Below are positions 35,901-46,379 of a stretch of 64,000 nt of DNA, piece after piece; within the stretch, counting starts at the first letter, position 1, and each line of letters starts with the position of its first letter. This DNA comes from Medicago truncatula (lineage: Eukaryota; Streptophyta; Magnoliopsida; Fabales; Fabaceae). The notes beneath the pieces are model-generated. The model had not been told where the DNA came from and ran no database searches. It saw only the letters and a list, made by a program, of their open reading frames with translations. The stretch covers positions 6,954,001 to 7,018,000 of the forward strand of contig NC_053046.1 in assembly GCF_003473485.1 (NCBI RefSeq). Reading direction: 5' to 3'. The position numbers and the translations under genes are program-made.

Positions 35901-36448
35901 AAGAAAAATTTGAACATGCATTTTGTGTCTGATTGAAAAATTGATTGCCTCTGAATAAGAAGTTTGGTTCTGAAGTTTATTCAGGAGCATTTTGGTTCAT
36001 CAGAAGCTCTTAACTGAGGTTCTGAGGAAAATGTGCTTCTGAAGATGACGTCAGCACTAAAACTTCAGAAGTGTTATTCTTTGCTTCTGAATAGCTTGGT
36101 TAGTGGGAACGTTGGTAGTTACTTTATGTAAACAGCTGTCCCATTACCCAAAAAGTAGTTTTCTGAAGAGTCTCTGACGTGGTCTATTTGTATTGGAGTA
36201 TAACAAAAAGGGCAATGATGTTTTATTCGCTTTTTAACATACTTACACGCGCCCCCAATTTGTCATTAATGCTATGTTTGTTTGTCTCTATTGAATTGCA
36301 AACGGTTTAATAAAAACACTAAGTCAATTCACACACTACTCACTTCACAACAAACACTTTCTATTTTTCGTCTTAACCCTCTGCGAAAGTAAACGCATTC
36401 TCTCATCCTCTCAAAAACTCTTTAGAACCCTAAAACCACTTCATATCA

Positions 36449-39351
36449 ATGGCATCTTCAAGTTCTGCCGGTGGTTCTTCATCGAATATGGATATAGATA
36501 CTCCTGCTTATGAAATCAAAGGAAGAACTATGTCGATTGAGGAATGGGATCTAATCATTCAAGCGGAAAATCCAGTGGATTTCACTTCTCTAACTCATCA
36601 TGGATGCGACTTGGTAAGATTCTACAAAAAGCAGAAGCTGATGAGTTACTTCAGTCTTCTCAACGGTCCTACTTATGAAGTGCTTGTCAGACAATTCTGG
36701 GTAAGAGCTTCAGTGTTTGACAAAGTTGCTGCTAAACAGGAAGAAGCTCAGATGATTCTGGTTGATCCTACTTTGGAGGGAAAAACCAGAGAAGAAATGG
36801 GTCTACTCGCCTTCACTGGGACTGAGATTAGATCAAACGTCATGGGGATTCCTGTAACAATCAATGAGCATGTGATTGCTCAAGCCATGAGAAGGGATGC
36901 TTCTGGGACATACGATGGAGAAGAGATTCCTAACCCCAGAACAAGCCCATGGAAGGAGATAGTAAACAACACTATCTACGGATCAAAGGATGCTAAGCCT
37001 TACAGCACCTTAAGCATGGAAAAGAAAATGCTGCTGAAGATCCAAAATGAAAACATTTTTCCCAAAGGTGGAGGAAATGATCAACCTTCACTTGGTCACA
37101 AAGTCTTTCTGCATCACACCATCTCTCAGGAAACAACAATGAACGTTCCCAAGTATATGTTTAAATACATGATCAAGGAACTCAAGAAGAGCCAGATGGA
37201 GAACAGGAAGTTTGTTCCCTATGGAAGGCTGCTCTCCATAATCTTTCAAGAAGGAGGACTCCTAAGTGCCCTGAAAGACGTGGGTATTTATGATAATCAG
37301 AAGCTGGGAGCAGTCACAGGAAAAATAATCAATGGGGCAACTCTAGTCAAGATGAGGCTGATTTCAACTTGCAAGAAACTAGATACAGATATGCATGAAT
37401 CTGATGTCATATCTGATCTAGTCACTCATCACATCCCTATCTGCAAGAAAGATCCCCTGGATGTGCAGAGGGCCTACATCTTGGACTACTACAAGAGCTA
37501 CAACAAGAAAATCAGCCTGAAAGATATCCCAGAAGAAATGTATGGTGGTGATCTGCCTGTGGCCAAAGGCAGAAAATCTAAAAAGAAGCAGATCACCAAG
37601 GAAGAATACCTTGCTGAAGATGCTACTGAGGTGGGTGCTCAGAAGCATAAGAAAGCTAAGAAGGAAAAATCTGCTATGTCCACCATTCTTGAGGAAGTGG
37701 AGGATTTGGATGATGTCCCTCTTATCAGAAAAAGGACAAGGAGTACTCAAGAAACAGCAGAACAGCCTGCTTCTGAACAAGCTGGTTCTGAACAAGCTGC
37801 TTCTGATCAAGCTGCTTCTGAAAAGCCTTCAAGTCCCAAAAATAAAAGAGAAGCTGCTCTTCAGACCATCAAAAGGAAGAGGTCTAATTTAACAAGAAAT
37901 CTGAAGACAGCTGAAGGAAGAAGGGAAGAAATGTTGAAAGAACTGGAAGAGAACTGGGATGAAGACTCTAGCCCCAAGAAGGCAAAAAGGACTGCAACTT
38001 CTGAGCCCATAGTCATGCCCAGTTTTGAAATGACTGAAGAAATGAGGCAGTACGCTAGAGAGGTTTCTGCATCCAAGATAGCAGAAAAGAAAAGGTTGAA
38101 GGAAGTGTTTGAGAAAGAAAGGGATGAGCGTCTCAAGGCTGCAGGGTATGTGCCTACTCCTGACATTGCTGCTTTAGCGTCTGAGTTAGAAACAGTTCAG
38201 TATGGAGCAACTCTGCTTTCTCAAGCCTTGAAGAATAAGCAATTCATCCAGAAGCTCAGTCCTCAGGTAATCCATCTAAAGCTCCAACTAATACTCAGTC
38301 TCTATCTCTACCCTCTTCACCCTCTTCATCATCCACAGAATCAGATGACCAACCCCTTAGCCAACATATAGACAAGCTTCTAAAAACCAAACCTACCAAA
38401 CTAACAGAATTTGGAACACTTGACTATGAGAGTACTCAAATAGAATTTTCAAAAAATAGGATAAAACTTTGTGAGAAATTCAATTTGCCTACTACTCATC
38501 CACTATATCCAGATACTCCAGAACCTGTTAGTATACAACAACCTGAACCTACCCAAACAAACTCACCAAATAACCAATCTCCACAAAAAGCCTCTGAAGT
38601 AGCTTCAGATGCAACTACTTCAGAAACCCCCCAACACCAAGAATCCTCAACCCTTCACAACTTAGAAAAACATCTAGGTGGTGAAATGCAACCAACACCC
38701 ACTAAGGCCTCGAAGACAGTTTCTGAAAAGACTGTCTTGGAAACCCAAACAGAAACCCAAACCATCCCTGAGCAAACTGTTCAGGAGCAAACTGCTTCTG
38801 AACAAGTTGCTCCTGACCAAACAACAGAACAACAACAACAACCAGATTCACCCACTATAATAGACTTAACCTCTGACCAACCTTCCACATCAAATACAAC
38901 TCAAACTGAACCTTCACTCATCCCTGACCATATCCTGGAGTCTGAGTATATAGAGGAACAACTGATCAGACTTAGTGATGAGATTCAGGCACTGATTCTT
39001 CGCAGAACAGTTCCTGCACCTCCTATTCACTATTATGATCAGTGGATGGATCTACAGAAGAGCTTTGATGAGCTGCTGGATCAGCTTAGAACTAAATGTG
39101 TGTCATCTCACTCTGCTATGCTGAAGAAGCTTTTGGATGATATGCATGAAGCAGCTAAGGAGAAAGAGCTGAATTTTGTGCCTCTGCTGGACATCACTCC
39201 TTTCTATCCAGAAGAAGAGTACATCACTAGGGCTGCTAGAATTCAGGCTGGATTTAAACGAAGAATGAGGGAAAAGGATGAGCTACTTCAGAAGAAGGAT
39301 GATCAGATCAAGTATCTCTTAGAACAGTTGTATAAGCAAGCCCAACCTTAG
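36449..39351 (+). other. Extra 3' coding region of the Sirevirus
   Basis: A long coding region follows pol and starts with its own ATG (MASSSSAGGSSSNMDIDTP). It has a conserved-looking globular part (about the first 330 residues, including LTHHGCDLVRFY and VRQFWVRASVF), Lys-rich patches that could be nuclear signals (KGRKSKKKQ), a Ser/Glu/Gln-rich low-complexity middle and coiled-coil stretches. I see no signal peptide or membrane span, unlike the env-like frame reported for soybean SIRE1. The globular part recalls plant retrotransposon-associated proteins of unknown role. It belongs to the fossil and carries breaks. Confidence 0.7.
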
Positions 39352-39563
39352 TTGCACACCCAACTCTAGCTTGTTTTTTACTTTTGTTCTTCGTAGCTGT
39401 GTCCTTGTATCTTAATCTTCTTTATATATATTATCATTGTTTCTGGATCTTGTGCTTTTTCACCTTCAATATGTTTTACAAGCTTTAACTCTGATGATAT
39501 TTACTGTTTAATGCTGCTTGCTCTGATACTCTTTCTTTTGTTTCTATTCTTTTTGTTGATGAC

Positions 39564-39844
39564 AAAAGGGGGAGTAAATGTATAGTATTTGTTAAGGCAC
39601 TGAGCCCTACTATAACCACTTCTAAATTTCTTTTAAATACTTCTGATTTGATTTTATAAGTATTTTATTGAAATTTAATTAATAAGAATAGAACTTAGGG
39701 GGAGCTTACAAACCTCACCTTAAAGAACTATTAGACTCAGGGGGAGCTTACAAACCTCTGTCCCAGTAGTCAACTTATTAATTAGATCAACAACAATTGA
39801 ACATTTTAAATACTATTGTTTGTCATCATCAAAAAGGGGGAGAT
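39564..39844 (+). other. Polypurine tract and tandem GGGGGAG boxes
   Basis: AAAAAGGGGGAGAT (39831-39844) abuts the 3' LTR and is the likely plus-strand primer. Similar boxes stand at 39564-39574, 39698-39704 and 39740-39746, two of them inside a repeated 20-bp phrase (AGGGGGAGCTTACAAACCTC). Multiple such boxes are a known Sirevirus trait. Confidence 0.85.
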
Positions 39845-41118
39845 TGTTGGAACAAAATGTGTTTCACAATGAACCTTATTAAGTTTTGATGATAACAAGG
39901 TATTAAAAATTGTCAATTGGTTATTACTAATAATTGTTCAAGTGTACAGGACCAAAGGCTACTCAAGTTATTTCAATAGGTCTTGGAAGAACAATGGAAA
40001 GAAAAAAGAAATTCTGAGCATCTGAAGAAAACTGCTCCTGAAGCTAAACTGCTCCTGAAGAGATGACGTCATCAGAAGCAGAAAGTCATCAGAAGCAAAA
40101 GTTTTCATCAGAAGCAATATCTTCACCAGAAGCTACATTTGATCCTTTAATCAAACTGAAGATTTAAAGTAGCTGATTCTCAATTCAGTCTTATCAAAGA
40201 AGAACAAAGAATTGAAAGGGAGGTATCAACGGATATATGGATAGCACTGAGCTCTTGTCTCTCGTTAATAGAGTTGACAAAGTACAAGTGTACAACCACT
40301 ACCTCCACTACTCTGTTTTCTGTCTACGCTACAAGACAAAACAACAGCCATGCCTGCAGAATTTGTACACTCAAGATGGGAATGAATTTGAAGTTTATTC
40401 TTCAAAGGACTACACCCAAATCAGGCAAAGGATCACTGGTGGATAATCAAAGGATTTCAAACGACTCTTTAGACGTGCTGATTATCTCAACGTCTCTTTC
40501 ACACCTCTATATAAAGGAATGAAGACTTGAAGATTTTAGATAGAGATACATAAGTTTAAAAGCGCCAAAACTCTGTCAATTTGATTCTACAAAGCACACT
40601 GAATTTCTGCACTGATTTGATACATCTTAGAAATTCAAAGTCTAGAGTCTTTTCTGTATTGTATTGTGAACACCACTGATTGTATATCAAGTGTTCAATT
40701 TCAAACTCAATTCTCTGTATCTTTGTTTGATTAGAAGTCTCTCGCCTGCGTGCTTGAGCATTAGAAGTCTCTTGCTTAGTGCTTGAGCATTGGAAGACTC
40801 TTGCGTGTGTGCTTGAGCATAGTTTTGTGAAGTCTCATACTTAGAAAGTATTGAGCAGTTGTAATCTTTGTGATTATAGTGAAATCTCCTTGGAAGTGCA
40901 AGGGGGACTGGACTACTTCCGTGTTGTGGAAGGAACCAGGATAACTGCTTGTGTGTTTGTCTTTCTTTTCTCTGCTCTGTTCTTTTCCGCTGCAATCTGA
41001 CTCTGATCATTTCATCAGAAGCAATCAAACTGCTTCTGAAGTTTTATCAGAAGAAGTTTTAATTAAGAGAAAAAGAAAACACAATTCAACCCCCCCCTTC
41101 TTGTGTTTTTCACCTTCA
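39845..41118 (+). repeat. 3' LTR of the Sirevirus
   Basis: This 1,274-bp copy is nearly identical to the 5' LTR, with the same TG..CA ends, TGACGTCA palindrome (40064-40071) and TATATAAA box. The differences seen by eye are mainly in the number and arrangement of 17-bp repeat units. Confidence 0.95.
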
Positions 41119-41123
41119 TAATC

Positions 41124-41412
41124 TAACGATCATACTTAAAAATCCTAATTCGATTTAGATAATTAAGCAACTTTCAATTTTAGTTGTTGTCTAGGTTAAT
41201 GCAAGGTAAGCCAGCCTTATACTATATAACCTAGAGATTATACATAGATAAGTCATTAGTTTTTTTTTCTTCTTCTGCCTAAAGTCTAATTAGATACAAT
41301 TAGTACTTATTTGTGCCTGTAGGCTAAAAATATTAGCCTCGGAACAATTAAAAATTATTTAAGACTTAAATGATTACCGAATAAACTCCCATTTAACATG
41401 TGTTTGATTTTA
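41124..41412. other. Right flank of the Sirevirus insertion
   Basis: No gene seen. It should be continuous with the left flank before 29351 once the element is set aside. Confidence 0.4.
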
Positions 41413-41891
41413 TGGTTAAATATGTTTTTGGTCCCTATAAATATGTCAACTTTTTATTTTAGTCCATCTAAAATTTTCCTTCAACTTTTAGTCCCTATAA
41501 AATTTTCAATCATTACTTTTGGTCCCTATTTTTAATTTAATTTTTGTATTTTTTAATGAAATTGTGCATAAATGTGTAAAATATTCTAAAAAAAATTAGA
41601 AACAAAACAAAAATTAAATATGAATTTTTAACCAAAAACAATATAAAAATTCATATTAAATTCATGTTTTGTTAAAAAATTCTGAATTTTTTTGGAGTGA
41701 TTCTTATAATATTTTAAATTTTTCTGGAAAATGTTATTAAATAATATGAATTCTACATATGTGTTTACTTTAAAAGAGGGACCAAAAGTGAAGATTGAAA
41801 ATTTTATAGGGACTAAAAGTTGAAGGAAATTTTTAGAGAGACGAAAACGAAAAGTTGACATATTTATAGAAATCAAAAACATATTTAACCC
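41413..41891. mobile_element. MULE-type MITE, long inverted repeats, copy 1
   Basis: The left end GGTTAAATATGTTTTTGGTC (41414 onward) and the right end ACATATTTAACCC are arms of an inverted repeat of more than 100 bp with GTCCCTATAAA/TTTATAGGGAC phrases. A TTTGATTTTA sequence sits at both borders, slightly offset on the right. The last 30 bp (GAAATCAAAAACATATTTAA..) are repeated at about 41922-41950, a small secondary duplication. Confidence 0.7.
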
Positions 41892-41949
41892 TTTTGATTT
41901 TAGAGAGTCAAAAATGATTTTAGAAATCAAAAACATATTTAACCCTTTT

Positions 41950-42190
41950 GTTTGGATGACTTATAGTTAAATTGATTTTGTTTGTAGAATTGAATCTACT
42001 CGAAACTACAAATTTGAGTTTGACTTTTACAATTGATTTTATCCTTAAAATTACCGTTAAATTCACTTTTAGATAAATACATCTAAACATAAATCATTTT
42101 AAATTCAACTTACTTTTAATTAAAATCAATTTTACAAAATCAATTTCCTCTGAATCAATTCTCGGAAAAATTCAACCACACATACACTAG
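41950..42190. repeat. MITE-like repeat, AAAATCAATT family, copy 3
   Basis: It has AAATTGATTTTGTTTGTAGAA at the left and AAAATCAATTTTACAAAATC with GAATCAATTCTCGG at the right, and shares its core with copies near 3.5, 5.2 and 61.2 kb. It directly follows the MULE MITE. Confidence 0.55.
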
Positions 42191-42997
42191 TTTCGTATAT
42201 ATAATTGAATCCACTAAAATAAATTTAAAAAGTGTAGACGAAAATAATGGATTTCTGATACCTAACGAGGCTGCAGGATTGGTGCCTAGGCTTTCACCAA
42301 TATCAACTTACACCAGCTTCTGTCGGAGTATTTTCCTTTCAATCTTATTTAATTATTTATCAATTATTTGTTATCATTATTTTATAGGTGAGGTTAACTT
42401 GTACCCTAAGGACACAAGTTAAGAAACTAAAAATGAAATTTAATAACTTTTGTATTGAAAAAATAAAATTTCAAACTTTTAATATATTGAATGCACAATT
42501 TTTAAAAAAAAGTTTTTATATTTAGTTTTTAAATTTGTACCTGAAGATGTACAAGTTAACATTTTCCTTATTTTATTATTTGTTATTTTGATTACGTTTT
42601 CCGAAGCTTTTAGCAACGTGGCTTCCCCTATACCTTGCACCAAAGAACAATGGACTTCATTCCTCGCCACGTCGTCTTCTCCAAAACACCACGTACACTT
42701 TTGTTTTTACCCTTCCAATCACTTGAACAGTCGATTATCCACATGTCTAGGTCTCGATGGAAGTTTTTGTCCATTTTCAATCATCATCATAAGTGAATAT
42801 CTTGAGAGCTAAGCCAAGTCCAAATATCACATTTCACATGAAATTATTTGAATTGATTTTGATGTGATTAGATTATTGGATGTAAAGATTAAGATCATAG
42901 TGTTTGACTGTTTGTAGTTGGATTTGGTTTAAAAATAACTTCATATCAGTTTTAAACAATTAAATATATAGAAGGATATATAGTGTTAATTTATGGA
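42191..42997. other. Intergenic DNA, no gene seen
   Basis: A short open frame at 42588-42812 has no recognisable family. There are no RNA genes. Confidence 0.35.
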
Positions 42998-43007
42998 TTG
43001 TAAATTT

Positions 43008-43450
43008 TTATTTTTTTTTGAAAAACCTAAAATAGAATTTATTAAGATAGCAATGAATCTTAACCAACATAAGGAGTGCTAGGTTAGAGGTCTTACAGTA
43101 GCAACAAACAAAGGATGATGGGAAGTCCCCAATGAAAAACTCATACACCTGTGAAAATAAAGAAAATCCAAAAACCTATAGGAAACGTCTCCTAACAAAG
43201 GGCTATCTCCGAAATCAATAAATAGAAACACAAAAACAAAGCTAACACCACGATCAACGAAACAACATAAACAAAATCCTCAAGCATCGTCACAACTGCC
43301 ACAAAAACAACTTCTACCACCCACATTCCGCTGCTCGCACACAACCCCTGAACACCAACTTAAAAACCTACACCACAACCAACAACCTTTGAAGAACAGT
43401 CTGAAAAAAAACCCCAAACACCATCATTAGCTCTCCTAAGCACCATTAAC
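43008..43450 (-). mobile_element. 5'-truncated LINE 3' end (non-LTR retroposon)
   Basis: TTGTAAATTT occurs at both borders (42998-43007 and 43451-43460), a 10-bp target duplication. The low-coordinate end is a T-run, the poly(A) tail of a minus-strand insert, preceded in that reading by AATAAATTCTATTTTAGG. The 443-bp body has no long frame and probably represents LINE 3' sequence. Confidence 0.7.
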
Positions 43451-43460
43451 TTGTAAATTT

Positions 43461-45525
43461 ATTCTTAGAATTATGATTATTGGAACTTTACATTTTAAAG
43501 TTTATTTCAAGTTTTAACAAATTATGATTAAAATGCTTTTTATTCTTGGAAAAATCCTTTTATTCTCATGTTAAAGAGTGAAAATCATATGTTTTTATGT
43601 AAACAAGACATAATTAAATGTCTTTAAGGTTTAATTTAACTAACAATGTCATAAATTGAATTTCTTTATGCGATTTCAAATCGATATTTCATTGAACATA
43701 AAGCAAAAAAAAAGTAAAAATAACCGGCCACCCTCTAAGTATTTTAACACTTTTTTTTTTAAAATCAAAACACTAAAGTAGTTCTACCCACTTAATCTGA
43801 TGTAAATAATAATACATCAATATTTTAAGAAGAGTCATATTATCAACTCTTTCAACATTCTAAACACCAGTAAACAATAAAACACAACTTTTGGTGCATA
43901 TGATATGCTCAATAATTAAAAATCCGAACCAAAAAAGTATAGGAGTATGTGTACAAGAGTGAGATAGCCTTTGAAATCATTATGCACTTCACAATATAAA
44001 AAGCATAAAACGGGACCTCTCACCTTAGTGTGCTATAGTTTTCTTCAAGTTAGGAAAAGAAGACTCAAATAAACACTGAAATCAGGACTCGTAATCATCG
44101 TCATTTGTTTTGTTGATAAAATAGTTACTACAGCTCATCATATCATTATAAAAAATAAAATTAGAATCATTGTGAATGCGTTCAATTATTTAAAAGTAAC
44201 CATGCATTTATATATACGAACAAGGCATGAGAAAGAGAGATTTTCACGTGTTAGAAGAAAAGTAAACGACCAAAAAAGAGTCATAGTTTTATTTTATTTC
44301 GTATTGCTACTCATTAGATAAAGAATATTCATCCACTTTCATACACAATGGCGTGCTAATCAAAAAACAAATAGGAGTATTATTCATATATTTAGTCCAC
44401 TAATATATTTTAATGATTTAGGATTTCATATAGGTTAAATCTAACATGACAACTTTTTCTCTAACATATACTAATAGCCAAAAAAACATGTACCAAAAAA
44501 AAAGGCTAAGGAAAAGGAGAATTCACATTTCACAAGGACCACACCATAATGAACCAAGGAGATTGTCCTTTGAATTTAGAATTGGGGCAGTTTCATTTAC
44601 ATCTCGTGGGAAAAAAATATGTACTGGCAAATGTGATTTCCAGTATGTCATGTAAATCTTCAGAATTGAATCACACATTACTCCTATTGGGTGAATTTGT
44701 GGCCCGTGATGACAATAGTCCTTACTAAAATTCCTAAATGTTACAAACTTTAACATCCTACTTTATTACATTCAACTTTACATTCCACTCTTAATTTAGA
44801 ACCACCACAACAACACAACAAGATCCAGCTTTGCTCATTGAATTGCTACGCTACAAGGTTTAGGTATCATTATCAACAACAGTCAACACGGTAAAACACC
44901 CTTCACGTGATTTGCTTGTGCCATCCACCACTTCATGTTTTCCCCTAATAATAGATTTATAAATGATACAATTCATGTTTGAATTTTAAAAGTAAGATGT
45001 TAGTTTAATATTTACTCTTTAGTCATTCAAGAATCTTTAATTTCTTAATTTTTAACTTAAATCAGATGAGGTATAAAACCCTTCATAATGAATATTTGGA
45101 ATGACAATGACATTGACTTAATTACTGTTAGCCCCTGTGATTTTTGCACAAACTATATACTTTATAGTCTCACATTGCGATTTTGCCAAATTTGGCATCA
45201 AATTAAAAAGACATTTTTTTTATAAAAAGAAAATACTTAATTGTATTAAACAACTCAAGTTGAAACGAAACTACACTCAAAATGTTCAAATCATATAGGA
45301 TTTTTCTTCTTCTTTGGATAAGACATAATGCTCAATTCGTTTGGAACGACCTTTCCAAAGGCATGCATCTCTACACCTTCTAGAATTTTAATGTTCCTCC
45401 AATTCATTGGCGCACACAAGGCAAGGATCCAGCGCATCATGCCACTGATGCTACACATTTTCTATCCAAAAAACCTTCATTCTTACTCAATCAAACACCG
45501 ACTTAAGTTTTCATAACTAATAAAC
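43461..45525. other. AT-rich intergenic DNA
   Basis: No gene or complete element was recognised between the LINE insert and the promoter area of the PADRE gene. Confidence 0.4.
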
Positions 45526-45554
45526 ACTACTTCATCTTCACGAAGATGAAAATG

Positions 45555-45584
45555 AACACTTCATCTTCGCGAAGATGAAGTGTT
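45555..45584. repeat. Perfect 30-bp palindrome
   Basis: The half-site AACACTTCATCTTCG is followed by its exact inverse. An imperfect partner (CTTCATCTTCACGAAGATGA) lies directly to the left at about 45530-45549. The pair stands 310-365 bp before the PADRE gene ATG. Confidence 0.9.
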
Positions 45585-45828
45585 GCCCAACATATTCATC
45601 AGTTCGGCCAACCAAGTCGGTCCATTCAAGATTCAACTACTTGAACCTTTTCATATGGGAGTGGTCCAAAACCTAGTGGCAATAACCGTAAATATACACT
45701 AGTACACAATCTCGAAAATAGGGTCTAACAAATAATACAACCTGTCAACAACAACTTACAGCCTGGAAAGCCATTCCCGCTAATCCAACGTGGCAAAAGT
45801 GTACAAATTCAATTCCAAAAACTTTCCT

Positions 45829-45836
45829 ATATATAT
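45829..45836 (+). promoter_or_regulatory. TATA box of PADRE gene 1
   Basis: TATATATA lies 65 bp before the ATG, giving a short leader. Confidence 0.5.
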
Positions 45837-45893
45837 TCTCTTCCTCACGTTCTTTTCATCACCTAATTTAACCACTCTTCCATTTTTTTCACC

Positions 45894-46379
45894 ATGGGAA
45901 ATTGTAGCTCCTCCGATTCAACTCGTGTCGCAACCGCGAAACTCATTTTACAAGACGGACGGTTACAAGAATTCACTTCACCAGTCAAAGTTTCTTACCT
46001 TCTTCAACAATATCCTTCTTCTTTCATCTGCAACGCAGATGAAATGGATTTCGACGACGTCGTCACCGCCGTCGACGAAAACCAAACTTTACAACCAGGA
46101 CAGCTTTACTTCGCACTTCCTTTGAGCTGGTTACGGCAACCTTTACAAGCTCAAGAAATGGCTGCATTGGCTGTGAAAGCGAGTTCTGCGTTGATGAAGA
46201 GCGGTGATAAATGCGGTTGTCGCCGGAAACAGATTCTGTTCTCCGTTGAGTCTGACTCAAAAAGAGTTTCTCCGGCTACCGGTGGGACTGTGCAGAGATC
46301 AAGAAGAGGAAGAAGTGCTAGAGGTGGTAGTGCTGGTGTTGAGAAGTTTACGGCGTTGTTGAGTTCTATACCGGAGTAG
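45894..46379 (+). CDS. DUF4228/PADRE-domain protein (161 aa)
   Basis: A single-exon gene. The PADRE (DUF4228) family is plant-specific, and many members respond to pathogens or abiotic stress; biochemical activity is unknown. MGNCSSSDS at the N-terminus is a good N-myristoylation signal with a following Cys for palmitoylation, so membrane attachment is likely. The order fits the family: AKLILQDGRLQEF, VSYLLQQYPSSFICNADEMD and LQPGQLYFALPLSWL, then AAEMAAL-type helix (AQEMAALAVKASSALMK). The tail is Arg/Ser/Gly-rich (RSRRGRSARGGSAGVEKF), as in many members. No break is seen. A related gene is 12 kb downstream in the same orientation. Confidence 0.92.
   Translation: MGNCSSSDSTRVATAKLILQDGRLQEFTSPVKVSYLLQQYPSSFICNADEMDFDDVVTAVDENQTLQPGQLYFALPLSWLRQPLQAQEMAALAVKASSALMKSGDKCGCRRKQILFSVESDSKRVSPATGGTVQRSRRGRSARGGSAGVEKFTALLSSIPE

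Larger units (their letters stand above)
29356..41118 (+). mobile_element. Sirevirus-type (SIRE) Ty1/copia retrotransposon, 11.8 kb
   Basis: A complete-length element is bounded by two near-identical 1.27-kb LTRs (TGTTGGAAC...CACCTTCA) and by a TAATC target duplication (29351-29355 and 41119-41123). Its parts in order are 5' LTR, tRNA-Met-type primer site, gag, protease, integrase, reverse transcriptase, RNase H, an extra coding region, polypurine tract and 3' LTR. Integrase before reverse transcriptase gives Ty1/copia. The long gag, LTRs over 1 kb, extra 3' coding region and repeated GGGGGAG boxes before the 3' LTR point to the Sirevirus lineage. The LTRs differ by about one substitution and a few small length changes, so insertion is very recent (inference: well under one million years). 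The coding part carries a few breaks (about three or four) and does not look whole. Confidence 0.95.

Noticed and set aside
42588-42812. 74-codon frame
   Set aside because: No homology recognised, no promoter or splice context.
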